Source: an uncultured Paraprevotella sp. (GTDB taxonomy: Bacteria; Bacteroidota; Bacteroidia; Bacteroidales; Bacteroidaceae). From it: a stretch of DNA of 38,376 nt. This document shows, in pieces, positions 16,269 through 25,042 of the stretch. Both the position numbers and the translations under genes were made by a program. The stretch spans positions 1-38,376 of the forward strand of contig CAJUDC010000005.1 of NCBI GenBank assembly GCA_910584955.1, written 5' to 3'. The notes under the pieces are model-generated. The model ran no database searches. It was given only the letters and a program-made list of their open reading frames with translations, and had not been told where the DNA came from. Position 1 is the stretch's first letter. Each line of letters starts with the position of its first letter.

Positions 16269-17468
16269 ATGGCTAAGAAAGTAGTTGTGGCTTTCAGCGG
16301 AGGTCTGGACACCTCCTACACGGTGATGTATCTCGCCAAGGAAATGGGATACGAAGTTTATGCGGCATGCGCCAACACAGGCGGTTTCAGCCCGGAACAG
16401 CTCCGAACGAACGAGGAGAATGCCTATAAACTGGGCGCAAAGGAATATGTGACGCTCGATGTGACGCAGGAATATTATGCGAAGAGCCTGCGCTACATGA
16501 TCTACGGTAACGTGTTGCGTAACAACTGCTATCCCGTTTCCGTATCGTCGGAACGCATTTTCCAGGCGCTGGCCATCGCACGTTATGCCAACGAGATCGG
16601 CGCGGAGGCTATCGCACACGGTTCCACCGGAGCCGGCAACGACCAGATACGTTTCGATATGACCTTTCTGGTGATGGCCCCCGGAGTGGAGATCATCACC
16701 CTGACACGCGACAAGGCGTTGAGCCGGCAGGAGGAAGTGGACTACTTGAATGCCAACGGCTTTTACGCTGATTTCACCAAACTGAAATACTCGTATAATG
16801 TGGGTATTTGGGGCACCTCCATCTGCGGCGGTGAGATTCTGGACAGCAGACAGGGCTTGCCGGAGAGTGCTTATCTGAAGCATCCCGTGAAAGAGGGCAC
16901 CGAGCAACTGACCATCGGTTTCAAGCAAGGAGAGATTGTCAGTGTGAACGGGGTGGAGTATGACGATAAGATCGCTGCCATACAGAAGATCGAAGAAATA
17001 GGTGCGGCGTATGCCATCGGGCGCGATTGCCACGTGGGCGACACCATCATCGGTATCAAAGGGCGTGTCGGTTTCGAGGCGGCGGCCCCCATGCTCATTA
17101 TCGGTGCGCATCGTTTTCTGGAGAAATATACGTTGAGCAAGTGGCAACAGTACTGGAAAGACCAGGTGGCCAACTGGTACGGTATGTTCCTGCACGAGAG
17201 CCAGTACCTCGAACCGGTGATGCCCGATATAGAAGCCATGCTGACCAGTTCGCAGCGTAATGTGAACGGCACGGTGACGCTCGAATTGCGTCCCTATACA
17301 TTCAGCACGGTGGGAGTGGATTCACCCGACGATCTGGTGAAGAACAAGTTCGGCGAGTACGGTGAGATGCAGAAAGGATGGACGGCCGAAGATGCCAAGG
17401 GCTTTATCAAGGTCACTTCCACACCGCTGCGGCTGTATTACGCCAACCACAAGGACGAACAACGCTGA
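16269..17468 (+). CDS. argG: Argininosuccinate synthase
   Basis: A cytoplasmic enzyme (399 aa, normal length) that joins citrulline and aspartate with ATP to give argininosuccinate. The ATP pyrophosphatase P-loop AFSGGLDTS (residues 8-16) and the citrulline/ATP loop AHGSTGAGNDQIRF are intact. The C-terminal half carries the tetramerisation and substrate-binding segments. The argH lyase that normally follows in the pathway is not in this window. It lies 37 bases after the GNAT gene and 6 bases before the pspC-like gene. Confidence 0.97.
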   Translation: MAKKVVVAFSGGLDTSYTVMYLAKEMGYEVYAACANTGGFSPEQLRTNEENAYKLGAKEYVTLDVTQEYYAKSLRYMIYGNVLRNNCYPVSVSSERIFQALAIARYANEIGAEAIAHGSTGAGNDQIRFDMTFLVMAPGVEIITLTRDKALSRQEEVDYLNANGFYADFTKLKYSYNVGIWGTSICGGEILDSRQGLPESAYLKHPVKEGTEQLTIGFKQGEIVSVNGVEYDDKIAAIQKIEEIGAAYAIGRDCHVGDTIIGIKGRVGFEAAAPMLIIGAHRFLEKYTLSKWQQYWKDQVANWYGMFLHESQYLEPVMPDIEAMLTSSQRNVNGTVTLELRPYTFSTVGVDSPDDLVKNKFGEYGEMQKGWTAEDAKGFIKVTSTPLRLYYANHKDEQR

Positions 17469-17474
17469 TCCGCC

Positions 17475-17684
17475 ATGAATGAATCGCGCCGATTGCGACG
17501 TCCGCGCACGGGAGCTGCCATAGGCGGTGTGTGCGCGGCGTTGGCCCGTTATTTCGATCTGGATCCTGTAGCAGTCCGGGTCGGGTATGTGTTGCTTACG
17601 TTATTCACCGCTTTTTCGGGGTGTGTGGCCTATCTCGTCATGTGGCTGATCATACCGAAAGAGGACGATTGTCAACGATATTAG
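17475..17684 (+). CDS. Small PspC-domain membrane protein (69 aa)
   Basis: A single PspC domain fills the protein: RRPRTGAAIGGVCAALARYFDLDP, then VRVGYVLLTLFTA, then a hydrophobic segment ending VMWLIIPKED. One or two membrane segments are expected. PspC proteins in proteobacteria belong to the phage-shock envelope-stress response; small stand-alone versions are widespread and mostly uncharacterised. It lies between argG (6 bases) and argC (8 bases), so it is co-expressed with arginine synthesis, although no biochemical link is known. Confidence 0.85.
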   Translation: MNESRRLRRPRTGAAIGGVCAALARYFDLDPVAVRVGYVLLTLFTAFSGCVAYLVMWLIIPKEDDCQRY

Positions 17685-17692
17685 TAGAATTT

Positions 17693-18667
17693 ATGATAAA
17701 AGTAGGAATTATAGGAGGGGCCGGTTACACGGCAGGCGAACTTTGCAGGCTGTTGTTGAACCATCCCGAGGCGGAGATACGCTTTATAAACAGTACGAGC
17801 AATGCGGGCAACCGTATCACCGATGTGCACGAAGGGCTGTATGGGGAGACGGACATGGTGTTTACCGATGCACTCCCGTTTGACGAAGTGGACGTGATCT
17901 TTTTCTGCTTCGGTCACGGTAAGAGCCGCGAATTTCTGGCGGAACACGAGATTCCGGCCCATGTGAAGATCATTGACCTGGCGCAGGACTTCCGTCTGGC
18001 GGCACCGGGAAACGATTATGTGTACGGCTTGCCCGAACTGCAGCGTGAGGCCATAGCCGGCGCGCGGCATGTGGCCAATCCCGGTTGCTTCGCCACCTGC
18101 ATTCAGTTGGGACTTCTTCCGTTGGCGGCCCATGGCCTGCTGAACGATGATGTGGCCGTGAATGCCATTACCGGCAGCACCGGAGCGGGAGTGAAGCCCG
18201 GAGCTACCACACATTTCAGTTGGCGTAACAATAATATGAGTGTCTACAAGCCGTTCCAGCATCAGCACGTGCCCGAGATCAAACAGTCGCTGGCCCGGTT
18301 GCAGCCCGGTTTCGACCATGCGATCGATTTCATTCCGTATCGGGGTGACTTTGCGCGGGGTATCTTCGCCACTGAGGTCGTTCGGGTGGATGAGGATCTG
18401 GCGCTGGAAAGCGTCGTGGAGATGTATAAGACTTTTTATGCCGATGCCGCCTTTACGCATTATGTAGACAAAGGCATTGACATGAAGCAGGTGGTGAATA
18501 CCAACAAAGCGCTGGTGCATGTGGAGAAATACGGAAATAAACTGCTGGTGACCTCCATTATCGACAATTTGCTGAAGGGAGCTTCCGGGCAGGCCGTGCA
18601 GAACATGAACCTGATGTTCGGCATAGAAGAGAAAGCCGGGTTGCAACTGAAACCTGCGGCATTCTAA
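17693..18667 (+). CDS. argC: N-acetyl/N-succinyl-gamma-glutamyl-phosphate reductase
   Basis: Reduces N-acylglutamyl phosphate to the semialdehyde with NADPH. It is a 324-residue protein with the N-terminal Rossmann motif GIIGGAGYTAGEL (residues 5-17), the catalytic Cys132 in NPGCFATC, and the later GSTGAGVKPG loop. Start 17693 follows the pspC stop by eight bases; the longer upstream frame would overlap pspC and has no ArgC-like sequence. Given the ArgF' at the operon's end, the natural substrate is probably the N-succinyl derivative. Confidence 0.96.
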   Translation: MIKVGIIGGAGYTAGELCRLLLNHPEAEIRFINSTSNAGNRITDVHEGLYGETDMVFTDALPFDEVDVIFFCFGHGKSREFLAEHEIPAHVKIIDLAQDFRLAAPGNDYVYGLPELQREAIAGARHVANPGCFATCIQLGLLPLAAHGLLNDDVAVNAITGSTGAGVKPGATTHFSWRNNNMSVYKPFQHQHVPEIKQSLARLQPGFDHAIDFIPYRGDFARGIFATEVVRVDEDLALESVVEMYKTFYADAAFTHYVDKGIDMKQVVNTNKALVHVEKYGNKLLVTSIIDNLLKGASGQAVQNMNLMFGIEEKAGLQLKPAAF

Positions 18668-18690
18668 TCCGCTAAAAAAGAAACGATAAT

Positions 18691-19821
18691 ATGGAACTAT
18701 TTGATGTATATCCTTTGTTCGACGTGAACATCGTAAAAGGCAAAGGTTGTCAGGTATGGGATGACAAAGGACAGGAATATCTGGATTTGTACGGCGGGCA
18801 CGCTGTGATCAGTATCGGACATTGCCATCCCCGCTATGTAGAAGCCCTCACTCGGCAAGTAGGCGAATTGGGGTTCTACAGTAATTCAGTGATCAACGGT
18901 TTGCAGAAGCAGTTGGCCCGTCGTTTGGGCGAGGCCTGCGGTTACGAGGACTACACGCTGTTTTTGGTTAATTCGGGTGCGGAAGCCAACGAGAACGCGT
19001 TTAAGCTGGCCAGCTTCCATACGGGGCGTACCCGTGTACTGGCTGCGTCGAAAGCCTTTCACGGTCGTACTTCGTTGGCCGTGGAAGCCACGGATAATCC
19101 CAAAATCATTGCACCGATCAACGCAAACGGGCATGTCACTTACCTCCCCCTGAACGATCTGGAGGCTTTCCGAACGGAACTGGCGAAGGGAGACGTGTGT
19201 GCGGTTATCGTGGAATGTATTCAGGGGGTGGGAGGAATCCGGCTGGCCACTCCTGCTTTCATGCAAGGGCTGCGCAAGGCCTGCGACGAGTTTGGGGCCG
19301 TGCTCATCTGCGACGAGATACAATGCGGCTACGGTCGCACGGGCAAGTTCTTTGCCCACCAACATCTGGATGTGAAACCGGATCTGATAACGGTGGCTAA
19401 AGGCATCGGCAACGGATTCCCCATGTCCGGGCTGCTCATTGCTCCGCATTTTGAAGCGGTGTACGGGCGTCTGGGCACCACGTTCGGCGGCAATCACCTG
19501 GCGTGTGCGGCGGCGCTGGCGGTACTGGATGTGATGGAGGATGAGAACTTGGTGCGGAATGCTGCCGAGACGGGACGGTACCTGATGGAACGTTTACAGG
19601 CGTTGCACTTGCCGCATGTGACGGAGGTGCGCGGTCGTGGCTTGATGATAGGAGTAGAACTCGACATTCCCTACAAGGAAGTGCGCAACCGTCTGCTTTA
19701 CGAAGAGCATTGCTTCACGGGATGCAGCGGTACGAATGTGCTCCGTCTGCTGCCGCCTCTGTGTCTGAGCCGGGCCGAGGCCGACGATTTCTTGCAGCGT
19801 CTACAGCGGGTATTGGTATGA
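18691..19821 (+). CDS. argD: N-acetyl/N-succinylornithine aminotransferase
   Basis: A class III PLP aminotransferase (376 aa) that converts the N-acylglutamate semialdehyde to N-acylornithine using glutamate. The PLP lysine is K237 in VAKGIGNGFP, the ring-nitrogen Asp is D208 in ICDEIQCGYGRTGKF, and NSGAEANENAFKLA (about residues 94-107) is the phosphate-binding region. It starts 23 bases after argC. Ornithine aminotransferase is a relative, but position in the arg operon favours ArgD. Confidence 0.95.
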   Translation: MELFDVYPLFDVNIVKGKGCQVWDDKGQEYLDLYGGHAVISIGHCHPRYVEALTRQVGELGFYSNSVINGLQKQLARRLGEACGYEDYTLFLVNSGAEANENAFKLASFHTGRTRVLAASKAFHGRTSLAVEATDNPKIIAPINANGHVTYLPLNDLEAFRTELAKGDVCAVIVECIQGVGGIRLATPAFMQGLRKACDEFGAVLICDEIQCGYGRTGKFFAHQHLDVKPDLITVAKGIGNGFPMSGLLIAPHFEAVYGRLGTTFGGNHLACAAALAVLDVMEDENLVRNAAETGRYLMERLQALHLPHVTEVRGRGLMIGVELDIPYKEVRNRLLYEEHCFTGCSGTNVLRLLPPLCLSRAEADDFLQRLQRVLV

Positions 19822-19859
19822 TGCTGCCGCTTCCTGTATAAAAGAATAAGGAATAAAGG

Positions 19860-20666
19860 ATGAAATTTGCTATAATCGGAGCCGGTAATATGGGCGGGGC
19901 CGTAGCACGCGGCCTTGCCCAGGGAACGCTGGTGCGTGCATCGGATATTTGTGTGGCGAACCCGAGCCGGGGAAAGCTTGATGCCTTGCGCAAGGACTGT
20001 CCCGCTTTGCGGACTACTACGGACAATCGGGAAGCGGTGCGCGATGCCGATGTGGTGTTGCTGGCTGTGAAGCCTTGGAAGGTGAAGGAGGTCGTCGACG
20101 GTATCAAGGATGGTTTGGACTATCGCAGGCAGACGGTGGCCTCGATGGTGGGCGGCTTGGGGACGGCTGAACTGGACGGCTTTCTGGCGCGTCCGGGCAG
20201 CGGCGAACTGCCTCCCGTTTATTGTATTATACCCAACACGGCTATAGCCGTAAGGAGCAGTATGACGTTCCTGACATCGGTTCGTTCTTCGGCGGAAGCC
20301 GATGCACGGATGCTGGCCGTGTTCCGGGAGTTGGGGGATGCCATGCTGGTGGAAGAACGGTTGCTGAATGCCGGTATGGTGCTGGCATCCTGCGGCATCG
20401 CTTATGCCATGCGTTACTTGCGTGCCGCAACCGAAGGCGGGGTGGAATTGGGTATGTACGCCCGCGACGCCCAGCGCATCGTGATGCAGACCATGAAAGG
20501 GGCCGTGGAGCTTCTACAGGCTACCGGCAGTCACCCGGAAGCGGAAATCGACAAGGTGACCACCCCCGGCGGACTTACTATTCGCGGATTGAATGCGATG
20601 GAGGAAAAAGGATTTACGACCAGCGTCATAGCCGGGCTGAAAGCCTCCCTCCCGACAAAACGTTGA
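19860..20666 (+). CDS. proC: Pyrroline-5-carboxylate reductase
   Basis: The last step of proline synthesis, reducing P5C to proline with NAD(P)H. It is a 268-residue protein with Rossmann motif IIGAGNMGGA (residues 5-14), VKPWKVKEVV and the family signature region IDKVTTPGGLTIRGLNAME near residue 230. It lies 38 bases after argD. A 95-base gap follows before proB, the largest inside the operon; no terminator was seen there. Confidence 0.95.
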   Translation: MKFAIIGAGNMGGAVARGLAQGTLVRASDICVANPSRGKLDALRKDCPALRTTTDNREAVRDADVVLLAVKPWKVKEVVDGIKDGLDYRRQTVASMVGGLGTAELDGFLARPGSGELPPVYCIIPNTAIAVRSSMTFLTSVRSSAEADARMLAVFRELGDAMLVEERLLNAGMVLASCGIAYAMRYLRAATEGGVELGMYARDAQRIVMQTMKGAVELLQATGSHPEAEIDKVTTPGGLTIRGLNAMEEKGFTTSVIAGLKASLPTKR

Positions 20667-20761
20667 AGACAGCCGTCGGAAAGCGAGGGCGGCGGACCGT
20701 GTATTTTCAGTCTTCCTGTGGGACGGAGGGTGCGGCGGAAAAGAGAGAGAAAGGAGAATAT

Positions 20762-21847
20762 ATGACAGCATACAGGCGAATAGCCGTGAAGATAGGCAGC
20801 AATGTGCTGACCCGGGGCGACGGTGCTCTTGATGTCACACGTATGTCGGCCTTGGTCGATCAGATGGCCGAGTTACGACGTAAGGGCGTCGAAGTGATTT
20901 TGATTTCATCGGGAGCCGTGGCCAGCGGGCGCAGCGAGTTGCAAGATAGCGTCAGGCGCAAGATGGATAGTGTGGACCGACGTCAGCTGTTTTCAGCCGT
21001 AGGGCAGGTCAAGCTCATCAACCGTTATTACGAGCTTTTTCGGGAACATCATATCCCGGTGGGGCAGGTGCTTACGATGAAGGAGAATTTCGCCACGCGG
21101 CGTCACTATCTGAATCAGCGCAATTGTATGACGGTGATGCTGGAGAACGGCATCCTGCCGATTGTGAATGAGAATGACACCATCAGCGTTACCGAACTGA
21201 TGTTTACCGACAATGATGAACTCTCCGGCCTGATTGCGTCGATGATGGACGCGCAGGCGCTGATCATACTGACCAATGTGGACGGTATCTACAACGGAAA
21301 ACCGGGGGCGGACGGTGTGGAGGTCATTCGCGAAGTGGCACCGGGATGCTCGTTGGACGATTATATCCAGACGGAGAAGTCGGGTTTTGGTCGAGGCGGT
21401 ATGCAGACCAAATGCGGCATAGCCCGCAAGGTGGCCGACGAAGGCATCGACGTGATGATAGCCAACGGACGGCGCGACAACGTGCTTATCGACCTGCTTT
21501 TCCGGCCCGATACATTGCCCTTTACCCGTTTCCGGCCCCGTGTGGACGGCATGTCGGGCGTAAAGAAATGGATAGCCCACAGTGCGGGCTTCGCCAAAGG
21601 TGAGATCGTGTTGAACACCGCTGCCGTAGCTGTGATACGGGGCGAGCGGGCGGTAAGCCTGCTGCCGGTAGGGGTGGTGCGCATCGAGGGTGAATTTGAG
21701 AAAGACGATATTGTACGCGTGTCGTCGGTCGACGGAGAAACGGTGGGCGTGGGCCGTGTGTCCTGCGACAGCGATGAGGCCCGGCGGCAACAGGGACGTC
21801 ACGACTGCAAGCCCCTTATACATTACGATTATCTGTATCTGGAATGA
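20762..21847 (+). CDS. proB: Glutamate 5-kinase with PUA domain
   Basis: Phosphorylates glutamate to gamma-glutamyl phosphate, the committed and usually proline-inhibited step. An amino-acid kinase domain (about residues 1-255) contains VKIGSNVLT, ISSGAVASG and NENDTISV. A C-terminal PUA domain (about 275-355) contains GEIVLNTAAVAVIRG. The start at 20762 (MTAYRRIAVKIGS) follows a purine-rich run AGAGAGAAAGGAGAA. The much longer upstream in-frame extension overlaps proC out of frame and is not ProB-like. Its stop overlaps the proA start by four bases (ATGA), indicating translational coupling. Confidence 0.96.
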   Translation: MTAYRRIAVKIGSNVLTRGDGALDVTRMSALVDQMAELRRKGVEVILISSGAVASGRSELQDSVRRKMDSVDRRQLFSAVGQVKLINRYYELFREHHIPVGQVLTMKENFATRRHYLNQRNCMTVMLENGILPIVNENDTISVTELMFTDNDELSGLIASMMDAQALIILTNVDGIYNGKPGADGVEVIREVAPGCSLDDYIQTEKSGFGRGGMQTKCGIARKVADEGIDVMIANGRRDNVLIDLLFRPDTLPFTRFRPRVDGMSGVKKWIAHSAGFAKGEIVLNTAAVAVIRGERAVSLLPVGVVRIEGEFEKDDIVRVSSVDGETVGVGRVSCDSDEARRQQGRHDCKPLIHYDYLYLE

Positions 21848-23103
21848 ATGACAGGGAACTGAACGGCTGCTTTGAAGCGGCAAAAGAAGCATCCCGCTCA
21901 CTGGCCTTGCTGTCCGGGAGCCGGATCAACGAGATATTGAATGCCGTGGCGCAGGAGATTGGTGCGCAGGGTGAGGCGATATTGACGGCCAATGCCGCCG
22001 ATCTGGCGCGCATGGCGCCCGACGATCCCCGTTACGACCGTCTGAAGTTGACGCATGAACGGCTGGAGGGGATTGCCGGTGATATGCGGCGTGTGGCCGA
22101 ATTGCCTTCACCGTTGGGACGTGTGTTGTACCATCGGGTGCTGCCCAACGGGCTGGACTTGCAGCGTGTCAGCGTTCCGTTCGGCGTGATAGGTGTGATC
22201 TACGAAGCCCGCCCCAATGTGGGTTTCGATGTGTTCTCGCTCTGTCTGAAAGCCGGAAGCGCTTGTGTGCTGAAAGGAGGAAGCGATGCCGACGATTCCA
22301 ATCGTGCTATCGTTGCTCTGATTCACCGGGTGTTGGAGCACTGTGGGGTGAACCCGCAGGTGGTGACGCTATTGCCGCCCGACCGGGAAGCCACAGCCGC
22401 CCTGCTGCGTGCCCGAGGGTATGTCGACCTGATTATTCCGCGCGGCAGCAGTCGGTTGATCGATTTCGTACGCCGTAATGCTACCGTACCCGTTATCGAA
22501 ACGGGAGCCGGTGTGTGTCACACCTATTTCGATCGTTCCGGTGCGACGGACAAAGGAGCCGCCATCATACACAATGCCAAAACGCGCCGTGTCAGTGTGT
22601 GCAATGCCCTCGACTGCCTGTTGATACACGAAGAACGGCTGACCGATCTGCCCGCGCTGTGCAGTTCGCTGGCGGTCGACGGAGTGACGATTTACGCCGA
22701 CGAACCGGCTCGGGCCGTTTTGCAAACCCGGTATCCGACCGATCTGTTGCGACCGGCCACGTCGGAAAGCTACGGCACCGAGTTCCTGGACTATAAGATG
22801 GCCGTGAAGACGGTGGCCTCGTTCGACGAGGCTTTGGCGCATATCCGCACCTACGGCTCCGGCCACAGCGAGAGCGTCGTGACGGAGGATGCGGAGGTGG
22901 CCGAATCGTTCCTGCGCAGGGTAGATGCCGCTTGCGTGTATGTCAACGCCTCTACGGCCTTTACCGACGGCGGACAGTTCGGACTGGGAGCCGAAATCGG
23001 TATCAGCACGCAGAAACTGCATGCCCGGGGACCGATGGCACTGGAGGAGATCACAACGTACAAATGGCTCATCCGGGGCGACGGGCAGATACGAGAAAAA
23101 TGA
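21844..23103 (+). CDS. proA: Gamma-glutamyl phosphate reductase
   Basis: Reduces gamma-glutamyl phosphate to glutamate semialdehyde, which cyclises to P5C for ProC. It is 419 residues long with the aldehyde-dehydrogenase fold: VPFGVIGVIYEARPNV (about 111-126), KGGSDADDSN, and the catalytic Cys253 in SVCNALDCLL. The start overlaps the proB stop as ATGA, and ProB and ProA are known to form a complex. Followed after 34 bases by argF'. Confidence 0.96.
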   Translation: MNDRELNGCFEAAKEASRSLALLSGSRINEILNAVAQEIGAQGEAILTANAADLARMAPDDPRYDRLKLTHERLEGIAGDMRRVAELPSPLGRVLYHRVLPNGLDLQRVSVPFGVIGVIYEARPNVGFDVFSLCLKAGSACVLKGGSDADDSNRAIVALIHRVLEHCGVNPQVVTLLPPDREATAALLRARGYVDLIIPRGSSRLIDFVRRNATVPVIETGAGVCHTYFDRSGATDKGAAIIHNAKTRRVSVCNALDCLLIHEERLTDLPALCSSLAVDGVTIYADEPARAVLQTRYPTDLLRPATSESYGTEFLDYKMAVKTVASFDEALAHIRTYGSGHSESVVTEDAEVAESFLRRVDAACVYVNASTAFTDGGQFGLGAEIGISTQKLHARGPMALEEITTYKWLIRGDGQIREK

Positions 23104-23137
23104 AATCTACAGATCTATACATAAAAAAGACAAGCCA

Positions 23138-24100
23138 ATGAGAGTATTTCAGAACGTGCAGGACATCGGCCCGCTGGGACAAGCCCTGCAAGAAGCCTTC
23201 GAGATAAAGAAAGACCGTTATAAGTATCAGCAGTTGGGTAAGAACCGGACGGCGTTGCTGATTTTCTTCAACAACAGTCTGCGCACCCGCCTGAGCACAC
23301 AGAAAGCGGCGCTCAATCTGGGGATGAATGTCATCGTGCTCGACGTGAACCAGGGAGCCTGGAAACTGGAGACGGAGCGCGGCGTGATTATGGACGGTGA
23401 TAAAAGCGAACACCTGCTGGAGGCCATTCCCGTGATGGGGAGCTACTGCGATCTGATCGGGGTACGCTCGTTCGCCACCTTTGCCAACCGCAAGGACGAT
23501 TACGAGGAAAAGGTACTGAATCAGTTTATCCGATATTCCGGTAAACCGGTGTTCTTCATGGAGAGTGCCACGGTACATCCGCTGCAAAGTTTTGCCGACC
23601 TCATCACCATCGAAGAGTACAAGAAGAAAGCCCGTCCGAAAGTAGTACTGACGTGGGCGCCCCATCCCAAGGCATTGCCGCAGGCTGTGCCCAATTCCTT
23701 TGCCCAGTGGATGAACGCTGCCGACGTGGATTTCGTCATCACGCATCCCGAGGGGTATGAGCTTGACTCGGTGTTTGCCGGAAATGCGCGGGTGGAATAC
23801 GACCAGTTGAAGGCATTCGAGGGCGCCGATTTCATTTATGCCAAAAACTGGAGCTGTCCGGGTGTGACGCGCCCCGAGGCCTACGGGCAGGTGCTTAGCA
23901 AAGATATGTCGTGGACGGTGGATGCGGCCCACATGGCTGTGACCGACAATGCCTATTTCATGCACTGTCTGCCGGTTCGCCGGGGGATGATTGTCACCGA
24001 CGATGTGATCGAGAGCCCGCAGTCGCTGGTGATTCCCGAGGCTGCCAACCGTGAGATCTCGGCTACGGTGGTGCTCAAGCGTATGCTTCAGGCTTTATAG
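23138..24100 (+). CDS. argF': N-succinylornithine carbamoyltransferase (ArgF')
   Basis: Transfers carbamoyl phosphate to N-acylornithine, giving N-acylcitrulline. It is a 320-residue protein of the Bacteroidetes ArgF' group, not ordinary OTCase. The carbamoyl-phosphate loop SLRTRLSTQ (about 47-55) replaces the S-T-R-T-R of OTCase; VHPLQSFAD and HCLPVRR are intact. Start 23138 (MRVFQNVQDI) matches the expected N-terminus; the upstream frame overlaps proA. At position 90 it has Ser (DGDKSEH), where the B. fragilis succinyl enzyme, from memory, has Pro and Xanthomonas acetyl-OTCase has Glu. A non-acidic residue fits succinyl specificity. Last gene of the operon, followed by a terminator. Confidence 0.94.
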   Translation: MRVFQNVQDIGPLGQALQEAFEIKKDRYKYQQLGKNRTALLIFFNNSLRTRLSTQKAALNLGMNVIVLDVNQGAWKLETERGVIMDGDKSEHLLEAIPVMGSYCDLIGVRSFATFANRKDDYEEKVLNQFIRYSGKPVFFMESATVHPLQSFADLITIEEYKKKARPKVVLTWAPHPKALPQAVPNSFAQWMNAADVDFVITHPEGYELDSVFAGNARVEYDQLKAFEGADFIYAKNWSCPGVTRPEAYGQVLSKDMSWTVDAAHMAVTDNAYFMHCLPVRRGMIVTDDVIESPQSLVIPEAANREISATVVLKRMLQAL

Positions 24101-24151
24101 AAAGGAACATCCCGTCCGATGCGTATCGGCTCGGAACGGATGAATCGTGAA

Positions 24152-24204
24152 CCGGTGTGCGGAAAGCGGGTGAGAGGCCCGTTTCCCGCACACCGGTTTG
24201 TTTT
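24152..24204 (+). terminator. Terminator of the arginine/proline operon
   Basis: An 11-bp stem CCGGTGTGCGG/CCGCACACCGG, extended by an imperfect inner arm, is followed by TTTGTTTT. It lies 51 bases after argF'. Confidence 0.85.
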
Positions 24205-24258
24205 GTGGCGTTTCCGGCGAGGGAAAAACGGCGGGACTTCCTGTAAAAGAAACGCCAC
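24205..24258. repeat. Inverted repeat, 10-bp arms with 34-base loop
   Basis: GTGGCGTTTC (24205-24214) is the perfect complement of GAAACGCCAC (24249-24258). It begins directly at the end of the argF' terminator T-tract. No T run follows on either strand, so it is not an obvious terminator. Confidence 0.6.
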
Positions 24259-24278
24259 CGGCATGGGAATTTCGGTTC

Positions 24279-24348
24279 AAGACTTGATTTGTACGGAACA
24301 TGCCGTGTTGGGTACACTTCAAACGGTCGTGTGTGTAAATCAAGTCTT
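24279..24348. repeat. Inverted repeat, 12-bp arms with 46-base loop
   Basis: AAGACTTGATTT (24279-24290) pairs perfectly with AAATCAAGTCTT (24337-24348). The loop contains further small complementarities (GTAC..GTAC, AACA..TGTT). It lies 31 bases downstream of the minus-strand thiN stop and may be part of the 3' end of the thiamine operon transcript, although no T-tract follows it on that strand. Confidence 0.6.
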
Positions 24349-24379
24349 TGTGTTAACTTGCCGGGCCGATACCGCAGGT

Positions 24380-25042
24380 TTAGAACGTGCTTTGCGTGGG
24401 TTTGGCCGGTGGATCGGGGTAATTGATAAAGAGCAGATACACGCCCTGCCCTCGTACCGTAAACCTGTCCGCCACCGCCTCGTTCAGGGTCCCCTGCCAC
24501 CAGTTCGTGAAATCGCTGAGCGGATAGCGCAACCCTTCGGCCCGCAGGCCGGTGGCTCCGAAATTGAAGATGGAAATCTGTGTCCCCGCCGGGCAACCTA
24601 CGACGGTTTCTCCTTCACAGGGGATGAATACGCCGTGGTCCGTATACATGCGGGCTTCTATGCCTTGTTTCAGGTAATCGATCAGCAGGCTGATGTTGCC
24701 CAGTGTGTGATCCTCCCGATGGCCGGTGGCTCCTACGATGGCGATGCGCCTGAATCCTTTCTCCTGCAAGTATTTCACGGCTTTGGTCTGGTCGTTGGTA
24801 TCCTGGTCGGCGTAGTGCCGGAGCAGGGAGGCACAGGCCTGCCGGTTTTTTTCGGACAGCGAGTCGCCGTCGCCTACGATGCGCCACGGGAGATGGCCTT
24901 CGGCCAGATAGCGGTCGGCGGCGCCGTCACAGCATACTACGTGTGTGCTCTCCTGCAACCATCGTCGGGCTATCGGATGGCAGGGATAGTCGCCGGCTCC
25001 CAGAATGACCGCCTCGGGTGAGAAATCCGTAAGAGTTATCAT
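24380..25042 (-). CDS. thiN: Thiamine pyrophosphokinase
   Basis: Converts salvaged thiamine directly to thiamine pyrophosphate with ATP. It is 220 residues long; the N-terminal catalytic domain holds VVCCDGAADRYL, VGDGDSL, DQDTNDQTKAV and GATGHREDHTLGN, the usual acidic and Gly-rich active-site motifs, and the C-terminal beta domain binds thiamine. Start 25042 (MITLTDF) forms an ATGA overlap with the pnuT stop; the longer frame lies inside pnuT. It is the third gene under the TPP riboswitch. Some literature on Bacteroides calls this gene tnr3. Confidence 0.93.
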   Translation of the reverse strand: MITLTDFSPEAVILGAGDYPCHPIARRWLQESTHVVCCDGAADRYLAEGHLPWRIVGDGDSLSEKNRQACASLLRHYADQDTNDQTKAVKYLQEKGFRRIAIVGATGHREDHTLGNISLLIDYLKQGIEARMYTDHGVFIPCEGETVVGCPAGTQISIFNFGATGLRAEGLRYPLSDFTNWWQGTLNEAVADRFTVRGQGVYLLFINYPDPPAKPTQSTF

